Shown here: piece by piece, positions 17,005 through 26,232 of the stretch | How positions within the stretch are numbered: the stretch's first letter is position 1 | How the letters are laid out: each line of letters opens with the position of its first letter | Assembly (NCBI RefSeq): GCF_002251365.1 | Contig: NZ_NPJH01000016.1 | Coordinates: forward strand, 1 to 59,524 | Length of the DNA: 59,524 nucleotides | DNA from: Prevotella sp. P3-122 | GTDB taxonomy: Bacteria > Bacteroidota > Bacteroidia > Bacteroidales > Bacteroidaceae | Reading direction: 5' to 3' | Program-made: the position numbers and the translations under genes | Notes under the pieces: model-generated | The model's database searches: none | Told to the model about the DNA's origin: nothing | Seen by the model: the letters and a program-made list of their open reading frames with translations, nothing else

Positions 17005-19221
17005 TTACTCTATGATATTTATCTGGTGACGGACAAGCTCATAGTATCTGCCACGCTTCTCCAACAGAGACTCGTTATTGCCACGCTCCACTATTTCCCC
17101 TCCATCCATGACCACAATCTGGTCCGCATCACGTATGGTGCTCAGACGGTGGGCACTGACAACGACCGTGCGGCCTTCATAGAAATGACGCAGGTTGTCC
17201 ATAATCATTGCCTCGTTCGCGGCATCGAGCGAGTTGGTTGCCTCGTCAAGGAAGATATATTCGGGATTCTTGTATATCGCACGTGCAATCAGTATGCGCT
17301 GACGCTGTCCCTGGCTCACGCCCTTTCCCTCCATGCCTATTATAGTCTCATAGCCCATTGGCAGGGACTCTACGAAGTCATCTATGCGGGCCATACGTGC
17401 GGCGCTCACCATCTGTTCCCTGTCCGTACCGTCCGAGTCGACGGATATGTTGTTGGCTATGGTGTCGGAGAATATGAAGCTGTCCTGCATCACGGAGCCT
17501 GTGGCAGCCCTCCATACATGCGGATTGATTTCAGACAGGTTGACGCCGCCAACCTCAATGCTGCCACGGGTAGGCTCGTAGAAACCCTGCAATAGTTTTA
17601 TCAGCGTGGTCTTTCCGCATCCGCTCGCACCAACAATTGCCGTAACCTTATGGGACGGAATGGAGAGCGACACATTCTTCAGGGCCAGTTCTCTCTCAGA
17701 GCCGTTGTAGCTGAAGGACAAGTCTTTTATCTCAATGTCACGCTTTGCAGGCAGCACTGCAAGCTTCCTGTCAATGCCAGTCTCCTCATCGTCCTGCGAG
17801 TGTATCTCGTTCAGACGCTCCAGACTTATCCTCGCATCCTGGAACGACTGGGCAAATCCAATGAACTCACCTATTGGCGCAGAGACCTGCCCTATGATAT
17901 ATGTGAGCGACATCATCATACCGAGAGTCATCGAGCCGTCCACAACCGATTTGGCGGCTATGTAGTAGATAAGAATGTGAGTCGTCTGGGTGAAGAACAC
18001 CGAGCCGGACTGCTGTATCTGTCCTATCCTCAGTCCTTTCAGTCCAACCCTGAACAGCCTTACCTGTATGCGCTCCCATTCCCATCGCTTCTGCCGCTCG
18101 CAGTTGTTGAGCTTTATGTCCTGCATTCCCTGCACCAGCTGTATCAGCTTGCTCTGCTCCATAGCAGACAGGTTGAAGCGTTTTATGTCCAGCTCCCTCC
18201 TGTAGCGCATGAAGAATGAAATCCAGACAACATACAGCGTGTTGCCAATAACGAATATCGCCAGCACCACAACATTATAATATGCCAGTATGGCAAGAAA
18301 GACCACGAAGTTGACAAGCGAGAACACTATGCGCATGCTGCTGGACAGCAGGAAGTTCTTTATGCGCCCATGGTCACCGATGCGTTGCAGAATGTCGCCC
18401 GTCATGCGCGAGTCAAAGAAGTGCAGCGGCATGGCTGTCAGCTTTATCAGGAAGTCTGCTATGAGCTGTATGTCTATGCGCGAGTTCATGTGGAGCATTA
18501 TCCATGACCGCACATAGTCGATGCTCAGCGTGGCGGCGAAGAAGCCCAGCTGCGCGAGCAGTATCAGCGTGATGACGTTCAGGTTCCTCCCGTTGACGCC
18601 CTGGTCCACCATCGCCTGCGACAGGAACGGCAGCACCATCTGTATCAGGCTGCCCAGCAGCATTGCCAGCAGCAGCTGTCCTATCATGCTGCGGTAAGGA
18701 GTGAAATACCGTGCAAACGACAGCAGGCCACGGCTGTTTTTCCTGTACTCATCCTCGACCTTGCCGAAGTTGTCACCGGGTTCGAGCATCAGTGCCACAC
18801 CGCAGCTGCACTTGTCCGCATTAGGGCCAATCCAGCACTGTGAAAACTCCTCTCTCGTATAGCTCAGGCGCTGTGAGGCAGGGTCGGATATGCGGATTTT
18901 GTATCCTCCAATCTTTTGCTTCTCGATGCCACTGCAAACTACGAAGTGGTTCTGATTCCAATGCAGTATACATGGGAACACTCCATATTCCTCCAACTGC
19001 TCGAAAGTCATCTTCACCCCCACTGTGTCGAAGCCTATATACTGTGCCGCCTCGCTAATTCCGAGCATATTGACCCCATGCCTTGTGATGTGGCAATGCT
19101 TCCGCAGCATCTCTGTCGAGTAATCAAGCCCATAGTGCCGTGCTATCATGCGCAGGGATGTTGGCCCACAGTCAGAGGAATTGTTCTGCTTGAAGTGTGG
19201 AAAGCGTTTGGGGAATTTCAT
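17005..19221 (-). CDS. Peptidase C39-containing ABC exporter (PCAT)
   Basis: 738 residues and the only complete exporter of its type in the window. The N-terminal C39 domain has the catalytic Cys18 (SSDCGPTS), His92 (NHFVV) and Asp113 (ISDPAS). A six-helix membrane domain occupies about residues 160-470. The nucleotide-binding domain has Walker A GASGCGKTT, signature VSQGQRQR, Walker B YIFLDEATNSLD and the switch His in VSAHRLST. PCATs remove double-glycine leaders and export the core peptide across the inner membrane using ATP. It starts 8 bases after a barrel gene. It probably serves the precursors at 12122 and 21961, and perhaps that of island 2, which has no intact exporter. Confidence 0.93.
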   Translation of the reverse strand: MKFPKRFPHFKQNNSSDCGPTSLRMIARHYGLDYSTEMLRKHCHITRHGVNMLGISEAAQYIGFDTVGVKMTFEQLEEYGVFPCILHWNQNHFVVCSGIEKQKIGGYKIRISDPASQRLSYTREEFSQCWIGPNADKCSCGVALMLEPGDNFGKVEDEYRKNSRGLLSFARYFTPYRSMIGQLLLAMLLGSLIQMVLPFLSQAMVDQGVNGRNLNVITLILLAQLGFFAATLSIDYVRSWIMLHMNSRIDIQLIADFLIKLTAMPLHFFDSRMTGDILQRIGDHGRIKNFLLSSSMRIVFSLVNFVVFLAILAYYNVVVLAIFVIGNTLYVVWISFFMRYRRELDIKRFNLSAMEQSKLIQLVQGMQDIKLNNCERQKRWEWERIQVRLFRVGLKGLRIGQIQQSGSVFFTQTTHILIYYIAAKSVVDGSMTLGMMMSLTYIIGQVSAPIGEFIGFAQSFQDARISLERLNEIHSQDDEETGIDRKLAVLPAKRDIEIKDLSFSYNGSERELALKNVSLSIPSHKVTAIVGASGCGKTTLIKLLQGFYEPTRGSIEVGGVNLSEINPHVWRAATGSVMQDSFIFSDTIANNISVDSDGTDREQMVSAARMARIDDFVESLPMGYETIIGMEGKGVSQGQRQRILIARAIYKNPEYIFLDEATNSLDAANEAMIMDNLRHFYEGRTVVVSAHRLSTIRDADQIVVMDGGEIVERGNNESLLEKRGRYYELVRHQINIIE
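18563..19221 (-). repeat. 659-bp near-identical direct repeat, copy 2 (exporter 5' part)
   Basis: The counterpart of 8390-9048. Here the sequence continues into the rest of the exporter, so this copy is the likely original. Confidence 0.85.
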
Positions 19222-19229
19222 AAATTCTA

Positions 19230-21911
19230 TTATTTTTTTCTTGTGTCAAAGACATATCGGAAAGTGAGGGTGGCATAGTGATGCAGGAAACTCCTGCCAG
19301 ACTCGGTGTGGGTAGTAGCGGTGATGGAAGAGGCGTATTCGGTTTCCTTGTTCAGAATGTCACGGGCTGCAAGGGTCAGCTCCGCACGGTTCTTCAGGAA
19401 CTTGCAGCTGACTTCTGCGTTCAGGACGAGCAGGTTGTTGTTCATCCTGTCAGAGACATATCCTCGGTTCAGATAGAAACAAGGAACGATTGTGAACGTC
19501 CAACGGCTGACATCGTAGCGGAGCCTCAGCTCCGTAGAATAACGGAAGATATTGTCTGTATTCTGGGCATCATCGCTGTAGTCATAGCGGTTCCAGTTGA
19601 AATCGTGATATGACGAGAGGGAAAGCTTATTGAAATCATAGACAAGTCCCAGTCTGGCCATAAGGTTAGAGAGGTTCTGGCGGTTGTAGCATATACCAGT
19701 CTGCTCGTCAATCATAGTAAGGATGCCGTAGGACACATTCCATTGTTCTGAGACACTGCTCTCCAACAGGAGATTCTTAGCCAACGAGCGTTCGTAATTC
19801 AATGATGCGCCCCAGCTGCTTCCGCCACGTACATTCTGCTTTTGTGAGCGATACGCTCCAGTCTGCGAATTGTATTGCAGTACAATGCCTATAGGGGCGT
19901 ATACCCTTGCATAGTTGACCTCTACGCCAAGGACCTGACTGCCACGAGTCTGCATGAAGTTATATCGGAGATTGGCGTTCAGTGTATGTGATGTTGTCAG
20001 GGAAGGATTGCCCTGGTATACCAACAGTGGATTTGTGTCATCGGTATAGGCTATGCAGTCGAGGAGGTCGGCAGGAGTCTCGTCGTAAGAGAGATAGCTT
20101 TTCAGGCTCATCCCCTTTCGGATGCGCCATGTCAGCTCCAGCGATGGACGTACAAGCAGGAGGTCACGATGCGCCAACGTATCGAGGGCTGCCCTGCGGT
20201 AGTCGGTCTGCTCATGACGGTGAGTCAGTACGAGAGCTGGTTTCAATGTTATCTTCTGAAATGTCAGATTCATGTCTGTATTCAGTTCGTTGAGCCATAG
20301 GTCATCAGCCCTGCGGAAGCTGTTGTCCCAATCAGTCATGCCTGCCCTGTAGCGGCGCTCGTTGCGGAAGGTATGGGCATAGGTTGTGTGCCAATGGGCA
20401 TGGAACATTGCCTGCTTTGTGAAGCCATGACTGAGGCTGAGACTTCCTGATATGCTTAGTTGGCTGTTAGGAGCATCATAGCTTTGCTTGTCCACGGTCT
20501 CCGTGGCTGTCTGGTGGTAACGGTACTCGCCAACGGAGTTGCCGTGATCATCCGTGTCAGAGTAATGTAGGCTTGCAGATAATGTGAAGGAGCCTTTAGC
20601 TGTATAGTGAGTCAATTCGCCATCAATGGTACCTGTAAACATTCTCAACGATGACAATGTTTGCAGAAGGGAGGAGTTGACGGGGTTGAGCGTCAGGGAC
20701 TCAAACGTCTGCTGCTCTGAGCGGTTGCTGGTTTCATCTTTCTCGTACGCCGCATGTGCTGTAAGGAAAAGCGTGTTCTTAGGGCTAAGATTGATAAAGG
20801 ACGAGAAGTCGAGGGGAGCCTTGAACTGGTGCCCGTAGCTGTACAGTTTGCTGTTGGTCTGCGTGGGTGTAGTGCCAGGAAGGAAAGTCCGGGTATTCTG
20901 CCAGCTGCTCTGCGGACGATCTGCGTGATTGGCTCCAGCAGTCAGGGTCATGTAGCTGCTGTTCTCCACCTTGAAGGCCGGTCGCCATGCATGCTTGTAG
21001 CCTGCCGCCCCCATCTGCTGACGTACGGCAGTACCTCCACTCTCGCCACCAGAGCTGCCCATGGTGTGAGTCACAACCCTTTTAGGCTCATCGCCAACAT
21101 GGCCGAACAGCATGACTGGGTCGGAGTCGCTCAGGCGCATGCCGTCAAGTTCCGTACCATAGTTCTTGCTGGTATAGCCTGTCGCCTCAACGCTGCCATA
21201 CCAGTTGTCCATAAATCCGGGCTTGATGGTAACGTCAAGCACATGTTCCTGAGTGCCGTCAGCTATGCCCGTTCGTTTCTCCAGCTCGCTTTTGCGCTCG
21301 TATGCCTTCACATCAGCCACAGCTTCTACGGGCAGCCGCTTCAGCAACAACTCCTCACTCAGTGCTTCCAAGCCGTTCATGCGGATTTTCAGTGGCTCGC
21401 CGTTCCACAGCAGGCGGTCGTCCCTCACGCTTACGCCGGGCAACTTCAAAACAAGGTCCAGCAAGCGATCGCCATCATCCATCTGGAAAGCACCTGGATT
21501 GAAGACAACCGTGTCTCCTCGCATGTAGAAGCGTCGCTGGCTGCCACTAACCAGCACCTCATTCAGCAGCACCTCACTGGGCTGCAGCAGGATGTCGCCT
21601 ATGCGGATGGTGTCGCCAACATCCGTCCCCCTCATACGGAAAACTCTTGCCTCGTAGCCAAGGAACTTGACCATGAAAACAAGGTTTGTCCCACCAGAAC
21701 ATCTATAGCCGAAATATCCCAGAGAGTCCGTATATGCTACTGTGCTCATGGTGCAAAAGTCAGGTATTTCCTCCGACACCTCCACATGTGCGCCATCCAA
21801 TGGCTCACGTGTTTCAGCATCAAGCACACGACCTTGAATCATGTCGGCATTAGCGACATTTGTAAGACAGAGTGCTGCGATTAGTATTATGTATTTTAGT
21901 TTCCTAATCAT
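19230..21911 (-). CDS. TonB-receptor-like outer-membrane beta-barrel protein (divergent paralogue)
   Basis: 893 residues with a signal peptide (about 1-22), a CarboxypepD_reg-like domain beginning IQGRVLDAETREPLDGAHV (about 24-110), a plug-like segment (NEVLVSGSQRRFYMRGDTVV, then VLKLPGVSVRDDRLLWNGEP), and a C-terminal barrel ending LTFRYVFDTRKK. It is the most diverged of the five barrels: the others share a C-terminal GRTE block that this one lacks. It stands between the 6-Cys precursor (upstream) and the complete exporter (8 bases downstream), the clearest precursor-barrel-exporter arrangement here. I infer a role in peptide release or self-protection at the outer membrane. Confidence 0.8.
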   Translation of the reverse strand: MIRKLKYIILIAALCLTNVANADMIQGRVLDAETREPLDGAHVEVSEEIPDFCTMSTVAYTDSLGYFGYRCSGGTNLVFMVKFLGYEARVFRMRGTDVGDTIRIGDILLQPSEVLLNEVLVSGSQRRFYMRGDTVVFNPGAFQMDDGDRLLDLVLKLPGVSVRDDRLLWNGEPLKIRMNGLEALSEELLLKRLPVEAVADVKAYERKSELEKRTGIADGTQEHVLDVTIKPGFMDNWYGSVEATGYTSKNYGTELDGMRLSDSDPVMLFGHVGDEPKRVVTHTMGSSGGESGGTAVRQQMGAAGYKHAWRPAFKVENSSYMTLTAGANHADRPQSSWQNTRTFLPGTTPTQTNSKLYSYGHQFKAPLDFSSFINLSPKNTLFLTAHAAYEKDETSNRSEQQTFESLTLNPVNSSLLQTLSSLRMFTGTIDGELTHYTAKGSFTLSASLHYSDTDDHGNSVGEYRYHQTATETVDKQSYDAPNSQLSISGSLSLSHGFTKQAMFHAHWHTTYAHTFRNERRYRAGMTDWDNSFRRADDLWLNELNTDMNLTFQKITLKPALVLTHRHEQTDYRRAALDTLAHRDLLLVRPSLELTWRIRKGMSLKSYLSYDETPADLLDCIAYTDDTNPLLVYQGNPSLTTSHTLNANLRYNFMQTRGSQVLGVEVNYARVYAPIGIVLQYNSQTGAYRSQKQNVRGGSSWGASLNYERSLAKNLLLESSVSEQWNVSYGILTMIDEQTGICYNRQNLSNLMARLGLVYDFNKLSLSSYHDFNWNRYDYSDDAQNTDNIFRYSTELRLRYDVSRWTFTIVPCFYLNRGYVSDRMNNNLLVLNAEVSCKFLKNRAELTLAARDILNKETEYASSITATTHTESGRSFLHHYATLTFRYVFDTRKK

Positions 21912-21960
21912 ATAGTCGCTTTAAAGAGGATTGGTGGAAATCCACCAACCCCAACTTTTA

Positions 21961-22191
21961 CTACTCACAATATTTCCAATACTGCTTAGTGGGACCTATG
22001 CATGCAACATAATGCCCTTCTTTAGCCCGACAGTCACCATTACAATTAGTAATACTTATTTGAGGATTTGAACCGCAAGAAGTGCTACAGGAAGTTGTTC
22101 TTGAGGAGACTCCTCCAACAATCTCACTCATTGATTTTATGTCCAAAGGATGACATGACGGATTTATCACAAACTTTTTCAGTTTCTTCAT
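21961..22191 (-). CDS. Double-glycine leader peptide precursor, 6-Cys core
   Basis: 76 residues. The leader of 27 residues (MKKLKKFVIN start, MSEIVGG end) fits C39 cleavage after Gly-Gly. The 49-residue core has six Cys, in TSC, TSC, TNC, GDC, VAC and YC, with an aromatic C-terminus. An even Cys number and a VKOR-thioredoxin gene that ends 26 bases before it point to three disulfides. Ser and Thr are frequent near the core start and may be glycosylation sites. I recognise no named bacteriocin family in the core. A decayed copy of a similar leader is at 46398-46490. Confidence 0.82.
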   Translation of the reverse strand: MKKLKKFVINPSCHPLDIKSMSEIVGGVSSRTTSCSTSCGSNPQISITNCNGDCRAKEGHYVACIGPTKQYWKYCE

Positions 22192-22217
22192 GGCCGTATT
22201 ATCAATATGTTAAACAA

Positions 22218-23849
22218 TCACACTGTCTCTTCTGCAGATAGCTGGTCTGCTCCCAATGGCGTAGTGCTTCGGCCATTGATATCTTGCAAGATATTTTTCT
22301 GTCTAATATAAACATTGGTAATCATTGCTAAGTCTTCCAAACCGTATTCATTTGGAATTATATGGCCATTTACCAATACCGTAGGGGTGGCAACCAAGGA
22401 AGTCTTCCTACGCCATGCGGCATGCTTCTTCATTTCCTCTTCTATCTCAGGAGTATGTATGGATTCAAAATTCTGCTTTGCTATCCTCTCATAATCATAT
22501 TTTTCTTTCGTGTACCATAGCGCAAACCTGCGAAGAGCTTCTTTTCCCGTATTATTAAGATAGCAGGATATAAGATACCTGCTGCTGTCCTCCAGTTGCT
22601 TGTTAAATGACGTAAAGACATATTGTACGCAAATTTCCTTCTCTTCCATACCCAATAGCTCTTCAACGCGCTTGTGCATTCGCGCACATGGATTACAGTG
22701 AGGATTGCTTAGTATTGTCACACGCATTTTTGCATTAGAATTACCAAATATAATCGAAGAGTCACTGAGAGATGTCTCGTAGAACTCGCCTTTCTCGATA
22801 AGTGCTTTGGCTACATCTCCATTGGCTTTGATGGCACGGTACCGCTGTACGGCCTGCATGCGCTCATTTTCGCTCATATGGGCTAAGGCGTACTGGTGAG
22901 TCGCAACTATACAGACTGAAAAGGCAACACAAGACAACAGGCAGCTGGCAAAGTCGAACATAAAAGGTGACGTTAATTGCTGTAATACTGCCATTATGCC
23001 CATTGTCCAAATTACGACCTGTACAATCATGCACAATGCACACCAGCTTTTAGCAACACGCCCTTGGTAGTAAACACTCCAAATACCATACAGCATCGCT
23101 ATCCAATTGACAGCAGCTACAAAACTTGAAGACGATGGCATGAGCGCAAGGAGCATTATGTTGGCTGTGAAGTAACCCAGTCCCACCTCACTCCAGCTGA
23201 TGCCGAAAACTTTAGCCATGGGACCGTCAAGTACACTGTTGCAGTCTGCATGATGAAACAGGCTGCATACCTTGTCGCCATACCGACTTTCGCCAAGCAG
23301 CTGTTTTTCCATAAGCAGGACACATACGATGACACCTGCTGAACTCAGCGCTATGCGTGCCATGTGGAGGATTCCTATATCGTTGATATTGCTTGCCATT
23401 CCAACAACCACTGATAGAATCAACATTACAGGAATGATACATGTCTTTGCCATTGAGGCAATCTCTTCACGAAGATGTATCTTGTAATCAGGCTCTACAG
23501 CTTCTGTTGCTTCCTGCACGACAAGGGCATTTCCGGTCCATGTATGCAGAAAAGCGTCATGCGCCAGAGTTGTTTCCCTGCCATGCTGCAGGAACCTGAT
23601 ATTTTCAGCACCACACTCCAGACCTATTACAAAGTCGCCATGGGTATGCAATATGCAAGGATAGTTCATCTCTGAAAGATTCTTGTTTTCCACATACACG
23701 CCGAGCGTCTTCACACCATACACATCCAGCATCCTCTTCAATCCGTACATGTTGTTCTTGTGCGGATGCTCTTGGTATAGTGCCCTGATGAAATGCCGTG
23801 TATAGCCTACATCTAAAGCATCTAAAAAATGTTCAAGAATCGTCTTCAT
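22218..23849 (-). CDS. VKOR-thioredoxin fusion with N-terminal C39-like pseudo-peptidase domain
   Basis: 543 residues. Residues about 1-115 resemble a C39 peptidase domain in length and in the pattern YGVKTLGV...YPCILHTHGDFVIG, but the catalytic Cys is missing. A membrane VKOR domain follows (about 135-330), with loop cysteines CSLFHHADC and the active CxxC in SWCALC. The C-terminal thioredoxin-fold domain carries HCNPC (DsbA-like). VKOR proteins pass electrons from dithiols to quinone, so this protein should form disulfides in the periplasm. Next to Cys-rich precursors, it is the probable oxidase of the peptide; the C39-like part may bind the leader. Its start overlaps the stop of the gene before it (ATGA). 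Confidence 0.83.
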   Translation of the reverse strand: MKTILEHFLDALDVGYTRHFIRALYQEHPHKNNMYGLKRMLDVYGVKTLGVYVENKNLSEMNYPCILHTHGDFVIGLECGAENIRFLQHGRETTLAHDAFLHTWTGNALVVQEATEAVEPDYKIHLREEIASMAKTCIIPVMLILSVVVGMASNINDIGILHMARIALSSAGVIVCVLLMEKQLLGESRYGDKVCSLFHHADCNSVLDGPMAKVFGISWSEVGLGYFTANIMLLALMPSSSSFVAAVNWIAMLYGIWSVYYQGRVAKSWCALCMIVQVVIWTMGIMAVLQQLTSPFMFDFASCLLSCVAFSVCIVATHQYALAHMSENERMQAVQRYRAIKANGDVAKALIEKGEFYETSLSDSSIIFGNSNAKMRVTILSNPHCNPCARMHKRVEELLGMEEKEICVQYVFTSFNKQLEDSSRYLISCYLNNTGKEALRRFALWYTKEKYDYERIAKQNFESIHTPEIEEEMKKHAAWRRKTSLVATPTVLVNGHIIPNEYGLEDLAMITNVYIRQKNILQDINGRSTTPLGADQLSAEETV

Positions 23850-24610
23850 TTTGATATATATGTTTTCAATTCATCCGGTGACATGCAGCAGACCCTCACA
23901 AACTCCTCTCTCAGGGTTCTTGCATCATCCGCAGACTGGTAATTGGAATTTACGCCTCTTGGATGATACAGGTGGAAGAGTTCACCAGAGTGTATGTGGC
24001 AGACCTTGTGGCCAAGAATCGTAACACGGTGCAGACGCTCTGCGTCTTCAGGTCCCCAACCAGTGAAACGCTCGTTCTCGCCACCGCACTGTAGATACCG
24101 CCGTTTATGGACAATATAAGCCCCACCGCACAGCTTGCGTCCGAGAAAGGATTTCATTTTGAGGTTCTGGAGGTAATCAAAATCCAGCTTGCGGCGTGTT
24201 TGCTTCGAGAGTTGCTCTGGCAGCATGACAAAACGCCCGTCGTATGGATACGAGATGGTTGCCCCATTGTCAATGAGCTGCAATGCGGAATGTATCTGTC
24301 GGTAATCCACAAGGACATCGCTGTCCCAAATGGCTACCGTGTCTGTATGTGCCATTTCAATAAGTTGGTTTATGTAATGCGTCCTGTGGAAAACATTGCT
24401 GGTGTCCCGCACAAAATGGTATTCGATGTTGCTGCCCTTGCATATTTCGCTGGCCTGCGGCTCTGCATCTGCCTCCAAAACGATGACGGGACATTGCAGG
24501 GCGGCAAGGTATCTGACTACAGCCTGTAAATTTGCCCTTCTCTCCTCGCTGTCCATGCGTACGGGGATGCAGAATGAAACTGTCCCACTGTCAATTCCGT
24601 ATGTGTTCAT
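23846..24610 (-). CDS. GT-A glycosyltransferase, galactosyltransferase-like C-terminus
   Basis: About 254 residues. The nucleotide-sugar domain begins VSFCIPVRMDSE; the metal-binding DxD-like motif is WDSDVLVD; the C-terminal part has GGAYIVHKRRY and GWGPEDAERLHR, the block shared with beta-1,4-galactosyltransferases and related polypeptide GalNAc-transferases. It is a cytosolic enzyme by lack of signal or membrane segments. The frame opens at 24625, but an ATG at 24610 overlaps the stop of the previous gene as ATGA and is the likelier start. The AT-rich gene at 52321-53052 is its homologue in island 2. Sugar donor and acceptor are unknown; a Cys-rich precursor is inferred. Confidence 0.8.
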   Translation of the reverse strand: MNTYGIDSGTVSFCIPVRMDSEERRANLQAVVRYLAALQCPVIVLEADAEPQASEICKGSNIEYHFVRDTSNVFHRTHYINQLIEMAHTDTVAIWDSDVLVDYRQIHSALQLIDNGATISYPYDGRFVMLPEQLSKQTRRKLDFDYLQNLKMKSFLGRKLCGGAYIVHKRRYLQCGGENERFTGWGPEDAERLHRVTILGHKVCHIHSGELFHLYHPRGVNSNYQSADDARTLREEFVRVCCMSPDELKTYISK

Positions 24611-26232
24611 ATCTTGCACGTACATATCCTTAAAGCATTATGCAGTATCTCATGTTCGGATGGGAAGCGTGCCTCACGAATGGCTGTACCGACATACAGG
24701 AGCGTCGTGTCAACCTTTGTAGGATAAAACGAATGCTCCCTCATGCTGAGAAGCATCGCAGCAAGACAGGGGGGAATATTATCATCCGTTTCCGCGACTT
24801 CACAAACCCAGTCCATATAATATATAAGGTGCTCCTTAATAAATGCCAGCTGGCCCGCCTCTGCAGCAGTTCCTCTCTCCAGTTGCAGAACACGCCACCA
24901 AAGATATACCCCTATGCCCGTCAAGCCGTAGAAGTCCAAGTCTATATCTGGATGGCTGTTTATCAGGCCAACCATCCGTGTGTCCAGATGCGGCAGGTAA
25001 TCATATGGCAGCAAGCTGCTGGAGTTTTCCATTACGCCCCGTAACGATGCCCTTACACCTTCAGCCATAGCTGAGGAAGTATATTTCTCGTTATATTGCC
25101 TGAGGACAGCGCTGGAAGCACGGCGATAGGCAGAGTCGTCGGAAAGGAGCATGTCCAACCGTATTGCTATCTGGGATATGAACTCATCATCGTTGAAATC
25201 CGATTCGTTAATATGTACCCTTAGGTCTGGTGTCGGGTCAAGCATCTCTCCCAAGCCGGTAGAGTCTGTGCCGACAACGGGAATGCCATGCCTCATCATT
25301 TCTATGGCTGTATAGCTGCATTGCTCATGGAAAGAAGGCATGACACCGATGTAGGCTGTCTGATAAACACCTTCCACCTCACTTTGCGCCATCTTGCCAA
25401 CAAAGGCTATCCTGCCTGTCAGCTTCCTTCCTTGAACCATATACGGCTGGAAATCTCCGTCCCCCACTATTACGAGACTTGCCTCCTTATGTTTTTCTGC
25501 AATCAGGGCAAAGGCTTCTATCAAGTACCTCAACCCTTTAATCTCGTCCAGACGGCCAACAAAAAGTATCTTGCGATCACCGATTTTATTATTTGCACCA
25601 TTGCCATACACGTGCTCACCGATACCATTGTATACAAGTTGCATCTTGTCCACCGGTACTTTGTAATCGGAAGCAAGAATTCTCTTTGTGTTTTCAGAAA
25701 GCACCATTACCCTGTCCGCCAGATGCAGGAACATCATTTCTGCTGCGAAGCTTTGTGCGACAGCCCGTTCCATATCATCTGAGGGAATATGTCCCTCTGC
25801 TGTGATTTCCCTCATACGTCCGACGTTACCCCTCAGCTCAAAGCACCACTCCATATAATGCACTGTCAGCAGAATCCTGCTGTTCTTGTACCACGACTTG
25901 AGCAGCAATGCCAAGGGATAATGCTGGAAGTAGTTGAACTGGAACAGCACCATGTCATCCTTTCCGGCACCAATGCTTCTTGCAAGGAAATAGAAAATTG
26001 TCCGGCAATATGTCTCATTCTCAATGCCGGACAGAATCTGTGGTATGAGATAGTGGCGGACACCATTCCCGTCATCAGATATGGAGAATTCCTTGGTGTC
26101 GGCCTGCATCTCCACAAGTGAGACTTTCACGTCAGGCTGAGCGGACAGACAAACTGACAACTGCCTGACATATGTGCCGATACCGTAGTTGGCAGCGCGG
26201 CTTGAGTTGTTGAAAATAAAAATGTTAGTCAT
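24607..26232 (-). CDS. GT1/GT4-family glycosyltransferase fused to a LanC-like helical region
   Basis: 541 residues. The GT-B part (about 1-390) starts IFIFNNSSRAANYGIGTYV with the nucleotide-sugar enzyme glycine region, and carries ILFVGRLDEIKGLRYLIEAF and the donor-binding E-x7-E motif HEQCSYTAIEMM. The remaining about 140 residues, with DLDFYGLTGIGVYLWWRVL, look like part of a LanC-type alpha/alpha domain. The next gene encodes another LanC-like half, which overlaps here by 4 bases, so the two may complete one another. Bacteroidetes GT1 enzymes are known beside radical-SAM peptide systems; no radical-SAM gene is present. I infer peptide glycosylation in the cytosol. Confidence 0.75.
   Translation of the reverse strand: MTNIFIFNNSSRAANYGIGTYVRQLSVCLSAQPDVKVSLVEMQADTKEFSISDDGNGVRHYLIPQILSGIENETYCRTIFYFLARSIGAGKDDMVLFQFNYFQHYPLALLLKSWYKNSRILLTVHYMEWCFELRGNVGRMREITAEGHIPSDDMERAVAQSFAAEMMFLHLADRVMVLSENTKRILASDYKVPVDKMQLVYNGIGEHVYGNGANNKIGDRKILFVGRLDEIKGLRYLIEAFALIAEKHKEASLVIVGDGDFQPYMVQGRKLTGRIAFVGKMAQSEVEGVYQTAYIGVMPSFHEQCSYTAIEMMRHGIPVVGTDSTGLGEMLDPTPDLRVHINESDFNDDEFISQIAIRLDMLLSDDSAYRRASSAVLRQYNEKYTSSAMAEGVRASLRGVMENSSSLLPYDYLPHLDTRMVGLINSHPDIDLDFYGLTGIGVYLWWRVLQLERGTAAEAGQLAFIKEHLIYYMDWVCEVAETDDNIPPCLAAMLLSMREHSFYPTKVDTTLLYVGTAIREARFPSEHEILHNALRICTCKI

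Noticed and set aside
20754..21884. 376-codon open frame on the plus strand
   Set aside because: It lies wholly antisense to the well-supported barrel gene at 19230-21911, has no recognisable domain, and its composition follows from the codon pattern of the opposite strand.
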